A stretch of 64,000 nt of DNA from contig DATNPK010000069.1 in the NCBI GenBank assembly GCA_036703275.1, forward strand, positions 1-64,000, written 5' to 3'. The DNA comes from Coleofasciculaceae cyanobacterium (GTDB taxonomy: Bacteria > Cyanobacteriota > Cyanobacteriia > Cyanobacteriales > Xenococcaceae). The notes under the pieces are model-generated. The model ran no database searches, was not told where the DNA came from, and was given only the letters and a program-made list of their open reading frames with translations. Below are positions 37,315 to 46,780 of this stretch, one piece after another. The translations under genes were made by a program, and so were the position numbers. Every line of letters begins with the position of its first letter. The first letter of the stretch is position 1.

Positions 37315-37344
37315 GTAGGAGGTAAAGCAGTGCTTTGCTCCTAC
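37315..37344 (+). terminator. Hairpin after the M23 peptidase gene
   Basis: A long imperfect stem joins GTAGGAG to CTCCTAC (7 bp) and AAAGC to GCTTT inside it. There is no T-run after it, so it may be a processing or stabilising structure rather than a strict terminator. Confidence 0.5.
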
Positions 37345-37476
37345 CAGATTAAATAGCCAATTTAGTAGAATATAGGACAATTAGCCAAATATCTTTCCGA
37401 TTCTAGACAATAGAGATTAAGATAGTGCGGAGGATTAGCTCAATTTGAATTTATTTATTACTATCTGGTCTTAACT

Positions 37477-38019
37477 ATGGGAATTAATTCAATCGTCGAA
37501 CAAGCTCTACAGGACGGCTACCTTACCCCTAGCATGGAAGCGGAAGTAGGAAGGATTTGTGATATGGCAGCAGAACTATCGGTAGAAGAATATATAGCTT
37601 TAGACAAGCTCATGGGTTCTTTACTCACGGGAGAAGTGGTAGCTGTTCCCCGCAAACAGTTTATCAACGTAATGGAAGAGTTAATTTTAAGTGAAGCAAT
37701 TACCCGCATTGCCGAGATTGAACAAACTAGCGATTCGTCTTTAGATGTGGGAGATATTGCCGCCTATGCCTTAAATCGTCTTCCGCCCCTATATGCAACG
37801 ACAGAAGAAGGCGCAAACTATCAACGTCAACGAGCAAGAGAAGAGTTACAAGGCTTAATTCAAAAGCAGGTAGCAGAGGCGATCGCTCGCTATCTAGATC
37901 GACCAGAATTTTTCCCCGAAAGACAAGCAATTGGCAACAAAAATGATTTTAATATGGCAAGTCAACTTAGCAATTTGCTAAAAGATTACGCTCCTAACTA
38001 CGAACAAGATTTTAATTAA
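37477..38019 (+). CDS. ComFB-family protein (late competence development family)
   Basis: A 180-residue soluble protein. The central block NVMEELILSEAITRIAEIEQ plus DVGDIAAYALNRLPPLYATT and EEGANYQRQRA is the ComFB signature. Recent work on cyanobacterial ComFB/CdgR proteins identifies them as receptors for cyclic dinucleotides that affect cell size and competence; I infer the same type of ligand here. It precedes the sigma-factor gene by about 100 bp on the same strand. Confidence 0.85.
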   Translation: MGINSIVEQALQDGYLTPSMEAEVGRICDMAAELSVEEYIALDKLMGSLLTGEVVAVPRKQFINVMEELILSEAITRIAEIEQTSDSSLDVGDIAAYALNRLPPLYATTEEGANYQRQRAREELQGLIQKQVAEAIARYLDRPEFFPERQAIGNKNDFNMASQLSNLLKDYAPNYEQDFN

Positions 38020-38121
38020 GCGTAATTTTGCCACAGAGCTAGAAACTACTCCAGGAACTTTGTAATTATTTATTAGTCTAAGAAAATATACAGAAAGTCT
38101 ATACTGAGGTTAATTAAGTAC

Positions 38122-38778
38122 ATGAGTTTATCTCTTTCTGCATCCTGGTCAAAAGCCGAGATGAGCAATCATAGCTTAGTGTCTCCTGAAAAACTCTCTA
38201 ATTACGAGCTTATTGTTTTTTGTCAAGCAGATGTCCAGCCAGATAAAGCGGCTTTTGCTGAATTGTTACGGAGATACCAGTCTCATTTAAATCGGCTTTT
38301 TTATCATCTAGCTCCAGATTGGCAAGAAAGAGCCGATTTAGCTCAAGAAGTATGGATTCGGGTCTATCGTAATATTCATCGTCTGCAAGAACCTGCTAAA
38401 TTTCGTGGTTGGTTGAGTCGGATTGCTACTAATCTTTTTTATGATGAATTACGTAAGCGTAAGCGCGTTAGTCCTCCTCTATCTTTAGATTCAACCCGTT
38501 ATGTTGAAGATGGCGAGATGAGTTGGGAACTTCCTGACGATGCCCCAAGCCCAGATGATGACTTGGCGACGCAAGAATTTTATGAGCATTTACGAATGGC
38601 AATATCTCAGCTTCCTGAAACTTTTCGTACCACGATCATTTTAAGAGAAATCGAGGGACTAGCTTACGAAGAAATCGCCGAGATGACGGGAGTAAGCTTG
38701 GGAACTGTAAAATCTCGGATTGCTAGAGCCAGATTAAAACTTCAATCGGTATTGCAAAACTATCTTAATGAAGAGTAA
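38122..38778 (+). CDS. sigG: ECF-type RNA polymerase sigma factor, SigG-like
   Basis: A 218-residue sigma factor with region 2 (HLAPDWQERADLAQEVWIRV and FRGWLSRIATNLFYDELRK) and region 4 (LPETFRTTIILREIEGLAYE, GVSLGTVKSRIARARLKL). It lacks regions 1 and 3, as ECF sigmas do. The context, with an anti-sigma gene 119 bp downstream, and the sequence resemble the SigG/SapG pair of Synechocystis; the symbol is given on that basis. Expected targets are envelope or membrane stress genes. The start could also be ATG 38161 (MSNHSLVSPEK), 14 codons in. Confidence 0.88.
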   Translation: MSLSLSASWSKAEMSNHSLVSPEKLSNYELIVFCQADVQPDKAAFAELLRRYQSHLNRLFYHLAPDWQERADLAQEVWIRVYRNIHRLQEPAKFRGWLSRIATNLFYDELRKRKRVSPPLSLDSTRYVEDGEMSWELPDDAPSPDDDLATQEFYEHLRMAISQLPETFRTTIILREIEGLAYEEIAEMTGVSLGTVKSRIARARLKLQSVLQNYLNEE

Positions 38779-38897
38779 ATTAGTAATTTAGGTCAAAAAT
38801 AGCAAATTTAGACTGGCTATTTAGCCTTGAGTGGTTAGGGCTAGCTTTATCTTACCTATTATTTATATATATTTTAAAACTAAGTGGTGATGCTAGA

Positions 38898-39422
38898 ATG
38901 ACTCGCAAATTCGACAGTTTTGAGCAGGAGCGCTCTGCTAAAACTTTTAACCAAGAAACAGAAAAAACAACGGATCGTTTTGAATTGCTTAGTGCCTTTA
39001 TTGATGGCGAACTATCTCCTCCAGAAAGAAATCAAGTCCAAGCTTGGTTAGACCAAGATCCTGAAATTAAACAGCTTTATACTCAGCTATTAGCTTTACA
39101 GTGTCAAATGCAGCATTCTGTGGCACCACCTAGCCAAAAATCAGTAGCTGAAATTACGGCAGGAGTTTTTAATTCAATAGATCGTCGTCGTCGTCGTCGA
39201 AAATTAGTTTGGGGGGGTAGCGCGATCGCAGCTTCGGTTTTCGCTGCAATCAGTCTTATTCCAGGAGCTGCTCCTCCTGCACTCAAGTTAGCCGATCAAC
39301 AATCCCCTGGCGCTCTTGGCGACTCACCAGTTATGCTGGCTGTTGCCATCGATAAACCCACCGTTAATATTCCCAAAGCGATTAATAATCATAATAAAGC
39401 TCAACAGCCGAGAAAAAATTAA
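38898..39422 (+). CDS. Membrane anti-sigma factor
   Basis: A 174-residue protein with a cytoplasmic anti-sigma domain (RFELLSAFIDGELSPPERNQ and VQAWLDQDPEIKQLYTQLLA), a basic RRRRRRK stretch and one transmembrane helix near residues 102-122 (LVWGGSAIAASVFAAISLI). The HxxxCxxC zinc motif of ZAS proteins is missing, so it is a non-zinc variant. The extracytoplasmic tail is short and Pro/Asn-rich. It should hold the upstream sigma factor at the membrane until a signal arrives. Confidence 0.87.
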   Translation: MTRKFDSFEQERSAKTFNQETEKTTDRFELLSAFIDGELSPPERNQVQAWLDQDPEIKQLYTQLLALQCQMQHSVAPPSQKSVAEITAGVFNSIDRRRRRRKLVWGGSAIAASVFAAISLIPGAAPPALKLADQQSPGALGDSPVMLAVAIDKPTVNIPKAINNHNKAQQPRKN

Positions 39423-39597
39423 TTTTCCGCCTCACGGTCGATTAATTCTCAACTACGGATTCAATACAGACTCGCTCGATAGTTTCACTAACAGTAGCAA
39501 TATTCAAATTAATAACTGTCACCTGACTGGTGGTAATTAGAGCTTGCTCGGGAGTTTAATTGTCATAAGCAAAGCTATGTCCGTTATTAGTAGCGTA

Positions 39598-40272
39598 CTA
39601 ATTAGCTGTGGCAGTCGACTTACCAATTAGTTTTTGCCAACTATCTAAACGAGGATGAAAAGCAGATTTTTCCCCAAGACAAGTTAATGCTGGCTTGGAT
39701 TGCGGGGAATTTTTGCCATGATTGTCCAGCTCTAAACTAGCTTGATTAGCTCGATTAGCTGGCAAATTGTCCGTCGGCAAATCAGAGTTAGCTTCAGCAT
39801 CTTGAGACAAATCAGAAGATGGTGGCTGTAACTCTGGTTCAAACACAATTTCGTTGCTATTTGGCATTACCGATGAATAATGGCGATCTCCATCTTTGCC
39901 GACAAAATAGGTTGCTTTTCCATTGGTAGCCTGAAAAACATTGCCCCCAAAGACAGCTTGAGCAGGAACTAATAGGCTATTACTAGGATTGAACTTAGAC
40001 TGACGACTATAATAAAAACTGCTGCCTAACTGACAAACATTAATGTAGTAATTTTTGATCTCAAAACTATACACCTGCTGATATGCAGGATTAATTGCTG
40101 CACAACTAATAACTTGACGAGCCAACCACCCATTAGCTTTTTGTTCTTGGTTAACCAAAACACTATTTGAAGCAAATTGACCAACGGTCACAGCAACACT
40201 AACCGATTGTTTGTCCAAAAAAGAGCAAATTAAAATAAAAAAACAGACTTTTTGTCTATACCAATTGACCAT
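39598..40272 (-). CDS. Putative secreted hypothetical protein
   Basis: A 224-residue protein of unknown function. The N-terminus (VCFFILICSFL, then VAVTVG) looks like a signal sequence. The middle part, with two cysteines (VISCAAIN and INVCQLGSS), resembles small exported cyanobacterial proteins and is followed by YFVGKDGDRHYSSVMPNSNE. The last 80 residues are Ser/Asn/Pro-rich and probably unstructured. It is transcribed toward the anti-sigma gene and away from the BlaI gene. Confidence 0.55.
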   Translation of the reverse strand: MVNWYRQKVCFFILICSFLDKQSVSVAVTVGQFASNSVLVNQEQKANGWLARQVISCAAINPAYQQVYSFEIKNYYINVCQLGSSFYYSRQSKFNPSNSLLVPAQAVFGGNVFQATNGKATYFVGKDGDRHYSSVMPNSNEIVFEPELQPPSSDLSQDAEANSDLPTDNLPANRANQASLELDNHGKNSPQSKPALTCLGEKSAFHPRLDSWQKLIGKSTATAN

Positions 40273-40621
40273 GGCAAAGCAGATCTTTAAACTAAAACTT
40301 AATCTTGAGATTAATTAAATAATTGAATTAGCGGCATAGGCATATTTTGTAACTTTCAACAAGCAGTAAGTACTCAACCTATGTATTGTTATTCAGTTTA
40401 AACTTAAAGAGTAAAGAGTTAGAGAACGCTGTAATTTACTAATTTTAGGAATTTTTCAAGTTTGAAGAGTTAGTAAATTTTAAAAAATTAAAGGTAGTTA
40501 AAATTGCTACCTAGAGTTGAGAAGATCATCAGTAATTTATTATTTAGACACAAAATAGCAGCAAACTTAAATTAAAGCGGTAAGATTTGAAAATAAATAT
40601 TGGGATTGACAATCTGAATTA
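40273..40621. promoter_or_regulatory. Divergent region upstream of blaI-like gene with small palindrome
   Basis: This gap separates divergent genes. The 11-bp palindrome GATTGACAATC (40604-40614) lies just before the BlaI-like start and could be an operator or part of a -35 element. It is short, so the call is tentative. Nothing else stands out. Confidence 0.35.
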
Positions 40622-41044
40622 ATGGCACCATTACCTCAACATAGACCAAAAAAGCTATCCCTCGGACCCCTAGAAGCTGAAATATTAGAAATAGTCTGGA
40701 ATTCGAGGGTGGTGACGGTGAAAAAAGTCCATGACCAGATTTTGCAAGATCCCGAACGGGAATTAGCCTACACTTCGGTCACTACGGTGTTGCAACGTTT
40801 AACTCAAAAGGGCTGGTTGAAATGTAGCAAGAAAGGTAGGGCTTTCTCTTGGCAAGCATTAATTTCTCGCGAACAAGCCCAAGCACTTCAATCTTTTGAG
40901 AAACTAAACGGTTTTTTAGCGATCAGCAATCCAGACGTAGTGGCTTCTTTTGCAGACAGCTTAGATACTGCTAGTCTGGAACAAATTGAAGCGATCGCAT
41001 CTCGCCTGAATAATATTCGTTGTCAAAGAGAGGAACAGAGCTAA
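40622..41044 (+). CDS. BlaI/MecI/CopY-family repressor
   Basis: A 140-residue winged-helix repressor: LGPLEAEILEIVWNSRVVTV, then YTSVTTVLQRLTQKGWL and a C-terminal dimerisation helix. In Firmicutes, BlaI/MecI repressors are cleaved or released when the membrane peptidase BlaR1 senses beta-lactams. The next gene here encodes an M56 membrane peptidase, and the two overlap by one base (TAATG), so the pair is translationally coupled. Confidence 0.92.
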   Translation: MAPLPQHRPKKLSLGPLEAEILEIVWNSRVVTVKKVHDQILQDPERELAYTSVTTVLQRLTQKGWLKCSKKGRAFSWQALISREQAQALQSFEKLNGFLAISNPDVVASFADSLDTASLEQIEAIASRLNNIRCQREEQS

Positions 41045-41886
41045 TGCACTTACTGACAATTGTTACCGTTATCGTTCTTGCCTGGACTATACGCCATCTG
41101 CCATTGTCTTTCAACCAAAAATGGTCGGATCGTTGGTACAGAACTCTATTTTTGTTTTTATTTCCCTCATTGTTACTGTTAACTACGGCGATCGCCATAC
41201 TTTATATGGGTTGTCATGGGGAAATGCTAGGAGTTAAAGCTGGCTCTATTGGCTGCATTATTTCAGCTAGTCTGATCTTGTTTTCTGGTTGTTGCTTACT
41301 AAAATTAGCCACTCAAGGCAATCGCTCTATTCGCCAGCTTGCAATCTATCAGCAGCAAACAGTTAGTGGAACAACTGCTAAAATTTTGGATACGCAGTTA
41401 CCCTATAGCGCGCAAATCGGTTTTTGGCAGTCCAAATTGGTGGTCAGCCAGGGTTTATTAACTGCTTTAGACGAAGAACATCTAGCAGCAGTAATCGCTC
41501 ACGAACAAGCTCATCTGCACTACCGCGATACCTTTTGGTTTTTCTGGTTGGGCTGGATACGCTCTTTTAGCTTTTGGCTGCCTAATACAAAAATATTATG
41601 GCAAGAACTTTTATTATTAAGAGAGTTAAGAGCAGATCGTAAAGCTGCCGAATCAGTTGATTTCTTATTGCTAGCCGAATCTCTCTTAACCGTAGCTAAA
41701 GCCCCTTTAGAGTCTTCTCCTGTTTGCCGTGCCAATCTTAATCACTCGGAAATTGGCGATCGCCTGAATGAAAGAATTGATTTTTTGTTAGCAGAAACTG
41801 AATTTATCTCGGTTAATCGCTGGCACAGCTGGAGTTGGATCTGGCTACTATTTTTGCCTCTGCTGACTATTCCTCTGCATTCCTAA
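41044..41886 (+). CDS. M56 family membrane metallopeptidase (BlaR1-like, no sensor domain)
   Basis: A 280-residue membrane protein. The zinc motif HEQAH is at residues 153-157, flanked by hydrophobic helices at the N-terminus (two, near 5-20 and 35-57), near 70-90, and near the C-terminus. A penicillin-binding sensor domain like that of BlaR1 is missing, so the signal is unlikely to be a beta-lactam bound in that way. It probably controls cleavage of the upstream BlaI-type repressor. I place the start at the ATG that overlaps the repressor stop rather than at an upstream in-frame codon. Confidence 0.9.
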   Translation: MHLLTIVTVIVLAWTIRHLPLSFNQKWSDRWYRTLFLFLFPSLLLLTTAIAILYMGCHGEMLGVKAGSIGCIISASLILFSGCCLLKLATQGNRSIRQLAIYQQQTVSGTTAKILDTQLPYSAQIGFWQSKLVVSQGLLTALDEEHLAAVIAHEQAHLHYRDTFWFFWLGWIRSFSFWLPNTKILWQELLLLRELRADRKAAESVDFLLLAESLLTVAKAPLESSPVCRANLNHSEIGDRLNERIDFLLAETEFISVNRWHSWSWIWLLFLPLLTIPLHS

Positions 41887-41933
41887 AGCTCGCTCTTTCT
41901 GGCTACAGGTTTGTTGAACCATAATTTAATTAA

Positions 41934-42956
41934 TTAAAGAAAAGATAAAGTACCATCTCCTACAATCACTTGACCAATTTGGGAGGCGGTAATGTCCTGA
42001 GATTTAAACCAATCCAGAGAAAAACTTACTTGGTCGGGCGGCACAACCACCACAAAGCCCACACCCATATTAAAGGTGTTAAACATTGTTTCTGACTGTA
42101 TTTGGCCAGCTTGGGCTAACCAATTGAAAATAGGGGAGATTGTCCAGCTACCATGTTTGATTTCTATTGATTGACCTTGATTGAGACAACGGGGCAGGTT
42201 CTCTGGTAAACCACCACCAGTAATATGCGCCATGCTGTGAACTTCTACGCCCGTAGCCAGAAAGTCTAAAATTGGCTTGACGTAGATTTGAGTAGGGGTA
42301 ATCAATTGTGCTCCTAAACTATTACCGTTAAGCATTTCTGGAGTATCTGACCAAGAATAACCGCCTGTCTCAATAATCTTCCGCACTAAGCTGAAGCCAT
42401 TGCTGTGAACTCCTGCACTAGCTAAGGCGATCGCTACATCCCCTACCTGCACTTTAGAACCGTTTAACAGTTTACTTTTTTCTACCACTCCCACACAAAA
42501 TCCAGCCAGATCGTATTCTCCTAGCTGATAAAATCCAGGCATTTCTGCCGTTTCTCCTCCTAAAAGAGCGCAACCACTCAGACGGCATCCTTGGGCAATT
42601 CCTTTAACCACTTCGGCTAGCTGTTGAGAGTTGAGTTTTCCTGTAGCTAGATAGTCTAAAAAGAAAAGTGGTTCTGCACCAGAAGTTAAAATATCGTTGA
42701 CACACATTGCCACTAGGTCGATACCCACCGTATCATGACGCTTCATTTCCTGAGCAATTTTTAGCTTAGTGCCAACTCCATCTGTTCCAGAAACTAGAAC
42801 AGGTTCCAGGTAGCCTGATGGCATCTGGAAACAGCCACCAAATCCCCCCAACCCGCCTAAAACTTCTGGTCGGTTTGTACTTTCAACATCTTGGCGTATT
42901 TGAGTAACAAAAGAGCGTCCCGCTTCGACATCAACCCCAGCGTCTTTGTAATCCAT
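41934..42956 (-). CDS. purM: Phosphoribosylformylglycinamidine cyclo-ligase
   Basis: A 340-residue AIR synthetase of purine biosynthesis, closing the imidazole ring with ATP. It shows the family start [16 protein letters not shown], the ATP/Mg region [17 protein letters not shown], and [46 protein letters not shown] and [13 protein letters not shown]. Length is normal. It stands alone, converging with the M56 gene. Confidence 0.97.
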   Translation of the reverse strand: MDYKDAGVDVEAGRSFVTQIRQDVESTNRPEVLGGLGGFGGCFQMPSGYLEPVLVSGTDGVGTKLKIAQEMKRHDTVGIDLVAMCVNDILTSGAEPLFFLDYLATGKLNSQQLAEVVKGIAQGCRLSGCALLGGETAEMPGFYQLGEYDLAGFCVGVVEKSKLLNGSKVQVGDVAIALASAGVHSNGFSLVRKIIETGGYSWSDTPEMLNGNSLGAQLITPTQIYVKPILDFLATGVEVHSMAHITGGGLPENLPRCLNQGQSIEIKHGSWTISPIFNWLAQAGQIQSETMFNTFNMGVGFVVVVPPDQVSFSLDWFKSQDITASQIGQVIVGDGTLSFL

Positions 42957-43054
42957 AAGTATTTTTTTTCAATAGAAGTAACTACCGAATGTAGTCTTGG
43001 CAAGATTAGCGAAAAGGTCTAGTTAAGCAAGCTCAATCTGATCTATGCGGCGAT

Positions 43055-43108
43055 TACCCTTCGGGTACCCTAAAGGACTCGCTTCGCGTCGCGCTTCGCG
43101 ATCGCGAC
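43055..43108. repeat. Palindromic element between purM and rlpA-like gene
   Basis: Two hairpins lie together: TACCC TTC GGGTA (43055-43067) and GTCGCG/CGCGAC (43088-43108). They are joined by CCTAAAGGACTCGCTTCGCG, whose CTAAAGGAC and GCTTCGCG words also occur in the elements near 12206, 28360 and 60213. Confidence 0.65.
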
Positions 43109-43377
43109 AATCTTTTGATACTTTAAGCCCAGTAACTATTAACTATTTAGAGTTTAATTAAGCTCATTTTTCCAACTAAACTTAGCCTAATCAGTTTTTT
43201 AACGTTTTCAGTACTAAAATTTGCATTGAATTTTATTCGGGTTATCAAAACTTTACATTGAGATTGGGTAATAACACAATTTACGAGTGACTTTTTTCTC
43301 ATCTAAAGTAAAATACGAACGAAATAAACTATATTACCAAGTATTTTAATTGAACATCTAGTAAGTACAGCAAAATT

Positions 43378-43968
43378 ATGATGATCTTAAACAAGCAAAC
43401 ATTTTATAAAGTATGCGCCACACTAAGCTTCGCGACAGCATCAGTCATTACTATGCTAATTTCCCCAACAGCAGCAAAATCCGAACTTCAGGCTCCCAAA
43501 ACTCGAGGTAAATTAGCCTCAATTGTGACTGCCAAAAATAAACAGGTTAAATTTAAGCTTCCTGTAACCAATAATTTTCCGCAAAAAATCGAGTCCACGT
43601 TAGCAGCTTCCTCATCCAACCCTTTATTACAAAATCGCCAAAGCATACCCGTAAAAAGTTCGACTCTAATTGCCAATGCGGTCAACGGTATGGCATCGTG
43701 GTATGGACCAGGATTTGATGGTCGTTTAACTGCTAATGGCGAAGTATATAACCAAGAAGCTTTGACGGCAGCACATCCTAGTCTAGAATTTGGGACACAA
43801 GTACAGGTAACTAACCTGAACAATGGTCGTTCAGTTGTCGTGACAATCAACGATCGTGGTCCTTATGCTGAAGGTAGGGTAATCGATCTTTCAGCAGCAG
43901 CAGCGCGTACTTTAAATATGATCAGTTCAGGAGTAGCACCAGTAGAATTGACAATTTTAAGTCAATAG
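43378..43968 (+). CDS. RlpA-like septal ring lytic transglycosylase family protein
   Basis: A 196-residue exported protein. The signal peptide occupies about 36 residues, followed by a low-complexity linker. The double-psi beta-barrel domain covers the last 90 residues: [37 protein letters not shown] and [18 protein letters not shown], where the Asp and Glu of the family are kept. RlpA proteins cut naked glycan strands or bind them at the septum. No SPOR domain is present. The upstream region has the palindromic element described separately. Confidence 0.87.
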   Translation: MMILNKQTFYKVCATLSFATASVITMLISPTAAKSELQAPKTRGKLASIVTAKNKQVKFKLPVTNNFPQKIESTLAASSSNPLLQNRQSIPVKSSTLIANAVNGMASWYGPGFDGRLTANGEVYNQEALTAAHPSLEFGTQVQVTNLNNGRSVVVTINDRGPYAEGRVIDLSAAAARTLNMISSGVAPVELTILSQ

Positions 43969-44117
43969 GCAAAATTAGATTTTAATGTTGAGTTTTGAGC
44001 GCGAGATACACGGAGGAAATCTTCGCTTGTATAATCACGGTGTTGAGTTGGCAAGCTCATTTAAAATAAAAACCGAACAACTTTAAACTGAACATTAATT
44101 AAAGATACTGATTGATT

Positions 44118-45659
44118 ATGGTGCTTTTGTTGAAAACCATCGCCGAATTACGCTCTCAAGCGATATTTCATCGCCATAGTCATCAGGATCGACTTGGTCT
44201 AGTTCCTACGATGGGAGCGTTACATCAGGGGCATTTGAGCTTGATTAAACGAGCGATCGCCGAAAATAAGTTAGTAGTGGTTAGTATTTTTGTTAATCCT
44301 CTACAGTTTGCTCCCACAGAAGATTTAAACAGTTATCCTCGTCAGCTAGAACAAGACCTGAAACAATGTCAAGAGTTAGGCGTTGATTTAGTTTTTGTTC
44401 CTGAAGCTGGAGAAATGAACAGTAGTGGAGATACTCAAGCTTTAACTAGCACTACGGCGATCGTTCCACCCCAAAACATGACTGAGGTACTGTGCGGTAA
44501 ATATCGCCCCGATCACTTTACGGGAGTTGCCACTATTGTTACTAAGCTATTTAATATTATTCAGCCAAATCGAGCTTATTTTGGTCAAAAAGACGCTCAA
44601 CAGCTAGCAATTATCCGCCGTTTAGTTGCTGACTTGAATATCCCCGTAGAGATTGTAGCCTGTCCAATTGTCAGAGAGAAATCAGGACTAGCATTCAGCT
44701 CTCGCAATCAATATTTGACAGCTAGGGAAAAAGAACAGGCTGCTGAGATCTATCGCGCTTTGCAACAGGTAAAATTGGCTTTTACTCAGGGAGAATCTAG
44801 AGCTAGAGCTTTAATTAACTTAGTTAAACAGAAATTAAACCTCGTAGAAGAGGTTAAAATTCAATACGTTGAGTTAGTCGATCCAGTCAGTCTGCAACCA
44901 ATTGAACAAATTAAGCAGACTGGATTACTGGCGATCGCTGTTTATGTCGGTTCTACTCGTTTAATTGATAATATTTTGTTGCAAAAACGTCAGCCTATTG
45001 TTGCCATTGATGGCCCTGCGGGGGCAGGAAAATCCACTGTCACCCGTCGTCTAGCGCATCAGTTAGGCTTACTTTATTTAGATACGGGGGCAATGTATCG
45101 AGCTGTTACTTGGTTAGCGATGGAGTCAGGAATTGCGTTTGATGATCGCGATGCGATCGCCGACTTACTCCAAAATCTTGACTTAAAACTAACTGCCCCG
45201 AATGGTGCAGAATTGCCTACAGTAGTTCAGGTAAATGAGCAAGAAGTAACCAACGCCATTCGTACCCCAGAAGTTACGGCAAACGTCTCGGCGATCGCTG
45301 CTTTGGCTACAGTACGGGAAAAATTAGTTGAAATACAGCAGCAATGGGGCGAACACGGAGGTTTAATTGCCGAAGGTCGAGATATTGGCACCAATGTGTT
45401 TCCTAATGCAGAATTAAAGATTTTTTTGACTGCTTCGGTTCAAGAAAGAGCCAGAAGACGCTGGCAAGATTTCCAAAATCAAGGAGATGATCTTGACTTG
45501 AAACAACTAGAGCAGGACATTCAACAACGAGACGAACAAGATAGCAATAGAGCGATCGCACCTTTGAAAAAAGCCGATGATGCTATTGAATTAATCACTG
45601 ATAATCTTACTATCGACGAAGTAATCGATACAATTATCGATTTGTACCAGCAAATTTAA
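44118..45659 (+). CDS. panC-cmk: Bifunctional pantoate-beta-alanine ligase / cytidylate kinase
   Basis: A natural fusion found in cyanobacteria. Residues 1-285 are PanC, joining pantoate and beta-alanine with ATP; HQGH in PTMGALHQGHLSLIK corresponds to the HIGH motif, and SGLAFSSRNQYL is the conserved loop. From about residue 293 the Cmk domain starts with AIDGPAGAGKSTVTRRLAHQ and LDTGAMYRAV, phosphorylating CMP and dCMP. Both domains look complete. I chose ATG 44118 over a TTG two codons earlier. Confidence 0.96.
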   Translation: MVLLLKTIAELRSQAIFHRHSHQDRLGLVPTMGALHQGHLSLIKRAIAENKLVVVSIFVNPLQFAPTEDLNSYPRQLEQDLKQCQELGVDLVFVPEAGEMNSSGDTQALTSTTAIVPPQNMTEVLCGKYRPDHFTGVATIVTKLFNIIQPNRAYFGQKDAQQLAIIRRLVADLNIPVEIVACPIVREKSGLAFSSRNQYLTAREKEQAAEIYRALQQVKLAFTQGESRARALINLVKQKLNLVEEVKIQYVELVDPVSLQPIEQIKQTGLLAIAVYVGSTRLIDNILLQKRQPIVAIDGPAGAGKSTVTRRLAHQLGLLYLDTGAMYRAVTWLAMESGIAFDDRDAIADLLQNLDLKLTAPNGAELPTVVQVNEQEVTNAIRTPEVTANVSAIAALATVREKLVEIQQQWGEHGGLIAEGRDIGTNVFPNAELKIFLTASVQERARRRWQDFQNQGDDLDLKQLEQDIQQRDEQDSNRAIAPLKKADDAIELITDNLTIDEVIDTIIDLYQQI

Positions 45660-45824
45660 CTAGCGCGTAGACGCTTTACGCCCCATGTCCTCTGATTCAT
45701 AGATTTTTTCTCGATTAATATATTCGTCTTTGATTTCTAATTCAAAGGTAGGAAAAGGGTAGTCTTCCTTTGGTACTGGGATAATTGAAATATTTACCTC
45801 ATCTTTCAGATTTTCGGGTATGTT
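45660..45824 (-). pseudogene. C-terminal fragment of an unrecognised protein
   Basis: A 54-codon open stretch without a start reads NISIIPVPKEDYPFPTFELE and IKDEYINREKIYESEDMGRK before a TAG that abuts the end of panC-cmk. The amino-acid composition is protein-like, and a TAA lies directly in front of it. I do not recognise the family. It may be the tail of a deleted gene. Confidence 0.35.
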
Positions 45825-46048
45825 TTATAACAAAATAATATTTTTTCCTTTGATATACCCTTTTATGATCGAATTAATTATTAAAGAAAGATTATTTGGT
45901 AAAGCTCTACCTTAATATTAATTGTCTTTTTAATTGTCTTTGAGTATTCTTGCTTTTAGCTTTAACTTTGCTACATATAAAACTGGTCTTTTACCTAAAG
46001 CAAGAAGCGATCGCATTTTGATTTTACTTTACCAGTTCCCTGTATTAT
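45825..46048. other. A/T-rich gap downstream of ruvA
   Basis: No coding frame, hairpin with T-run or RNA gene is evident apart from one HIP1-like GCGATCGC octamer near 46007. Confidence 0.4.
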
Positions 46049-46690
46049 TTATTCTCCACTCAGCCAGGCGATCGCGCTTCTAATCCATTCTTCCACATTA
46101 GGGTTTTTGAGTAATAAATTATCTTGACTTAGGACAGTTAAAACCTGCTCTATCTCTTCGTTGGTATAGCCTAAAGCTAACAAAGTCATTTCTAAATCTT
46201 CTTTGATTTCGGGTTTGGGGGCAAATACGGCTTCTGGTTGCTCAATTTCCATACCCGATATTTTGCGCCACTGGGCTAGTTTGGTTTTCAATTCTAAGGC
46301 GATTCTTTCGGCGGTTTTTTTGCCTACCCCAGGAGTTTTGGTTAAAGCGGGTATATTACTAGTAACAATTGCCCCAACTAGTTCGGAAATACCTAAAGTA
46401 TCGATTAGGGCAATGCCTAACTGCATACCAATACCGCTAACGGCGGTTAACTGACGAAATAAATCCCTTTCCGCCGCGGTAGGAAACCCATAAAGGATTT
46501 GTTTATCTTCCTGTACCTGTAGATGGGTAAATACTTGAATTGGCTCGTCTGCTGACTCATCTAGTTTCTGGGCAAAGCGCGTCGAGATCTGCATTTCATA
46601 ACCAATGTTGTTCACATCCAAAATCAAAAATAGGCGATTTTGAGTTGTTTTAGTAATTTCTACTTTTGTACCCTTGAGGTAACTAATCAT
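46049..46690 (-). CDS. ruvA: Holliday junction branch-migration protein RuvA
   Basis: A 213-residue RuvA, which forms a tetramer on Holliday junctions and loads the RuvB motor. Domain I has MISYLKGTKVEI and DVNNIGYEMQIS; domain II has the helix-hairpin-helix pairs AVSGIGMQLGIALIDTLG and TKTPGVGKKTAERIALELK; domain III near the C-terminus (LLALGYTNEEIEQVL) contacts RuvB. Length is normal. ruvB is not in the window. Confidence 0.96.
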   Translation of the reverse strand: MISYLKGTKVEITKTTQNRLFLILDVNNIGYEMQISTRFAQKLDESADEPIQVFTHLQVQEDKQILYGFPTAAERDLFRQLTAVSGIGMQLGIALIDTLGISELVGAIVTSNIPALTKTPGVGKKTAERIALELKTKLAQWRKISGMEIEQPEAVFAPKPEIKEDLEMTLLALGYTNEEIEQVLTVLSQDNLLLKNPNVEEWIRSAIAWLSGE

Positions 46691-46780
46691 TTAAGGTGAC
46701 TCAATATAAATAAAATTAACTGACTGATTCTTACATCTTGCAGATTATTGCTTATTATTAAAATATCTGGTGTATTTAAC

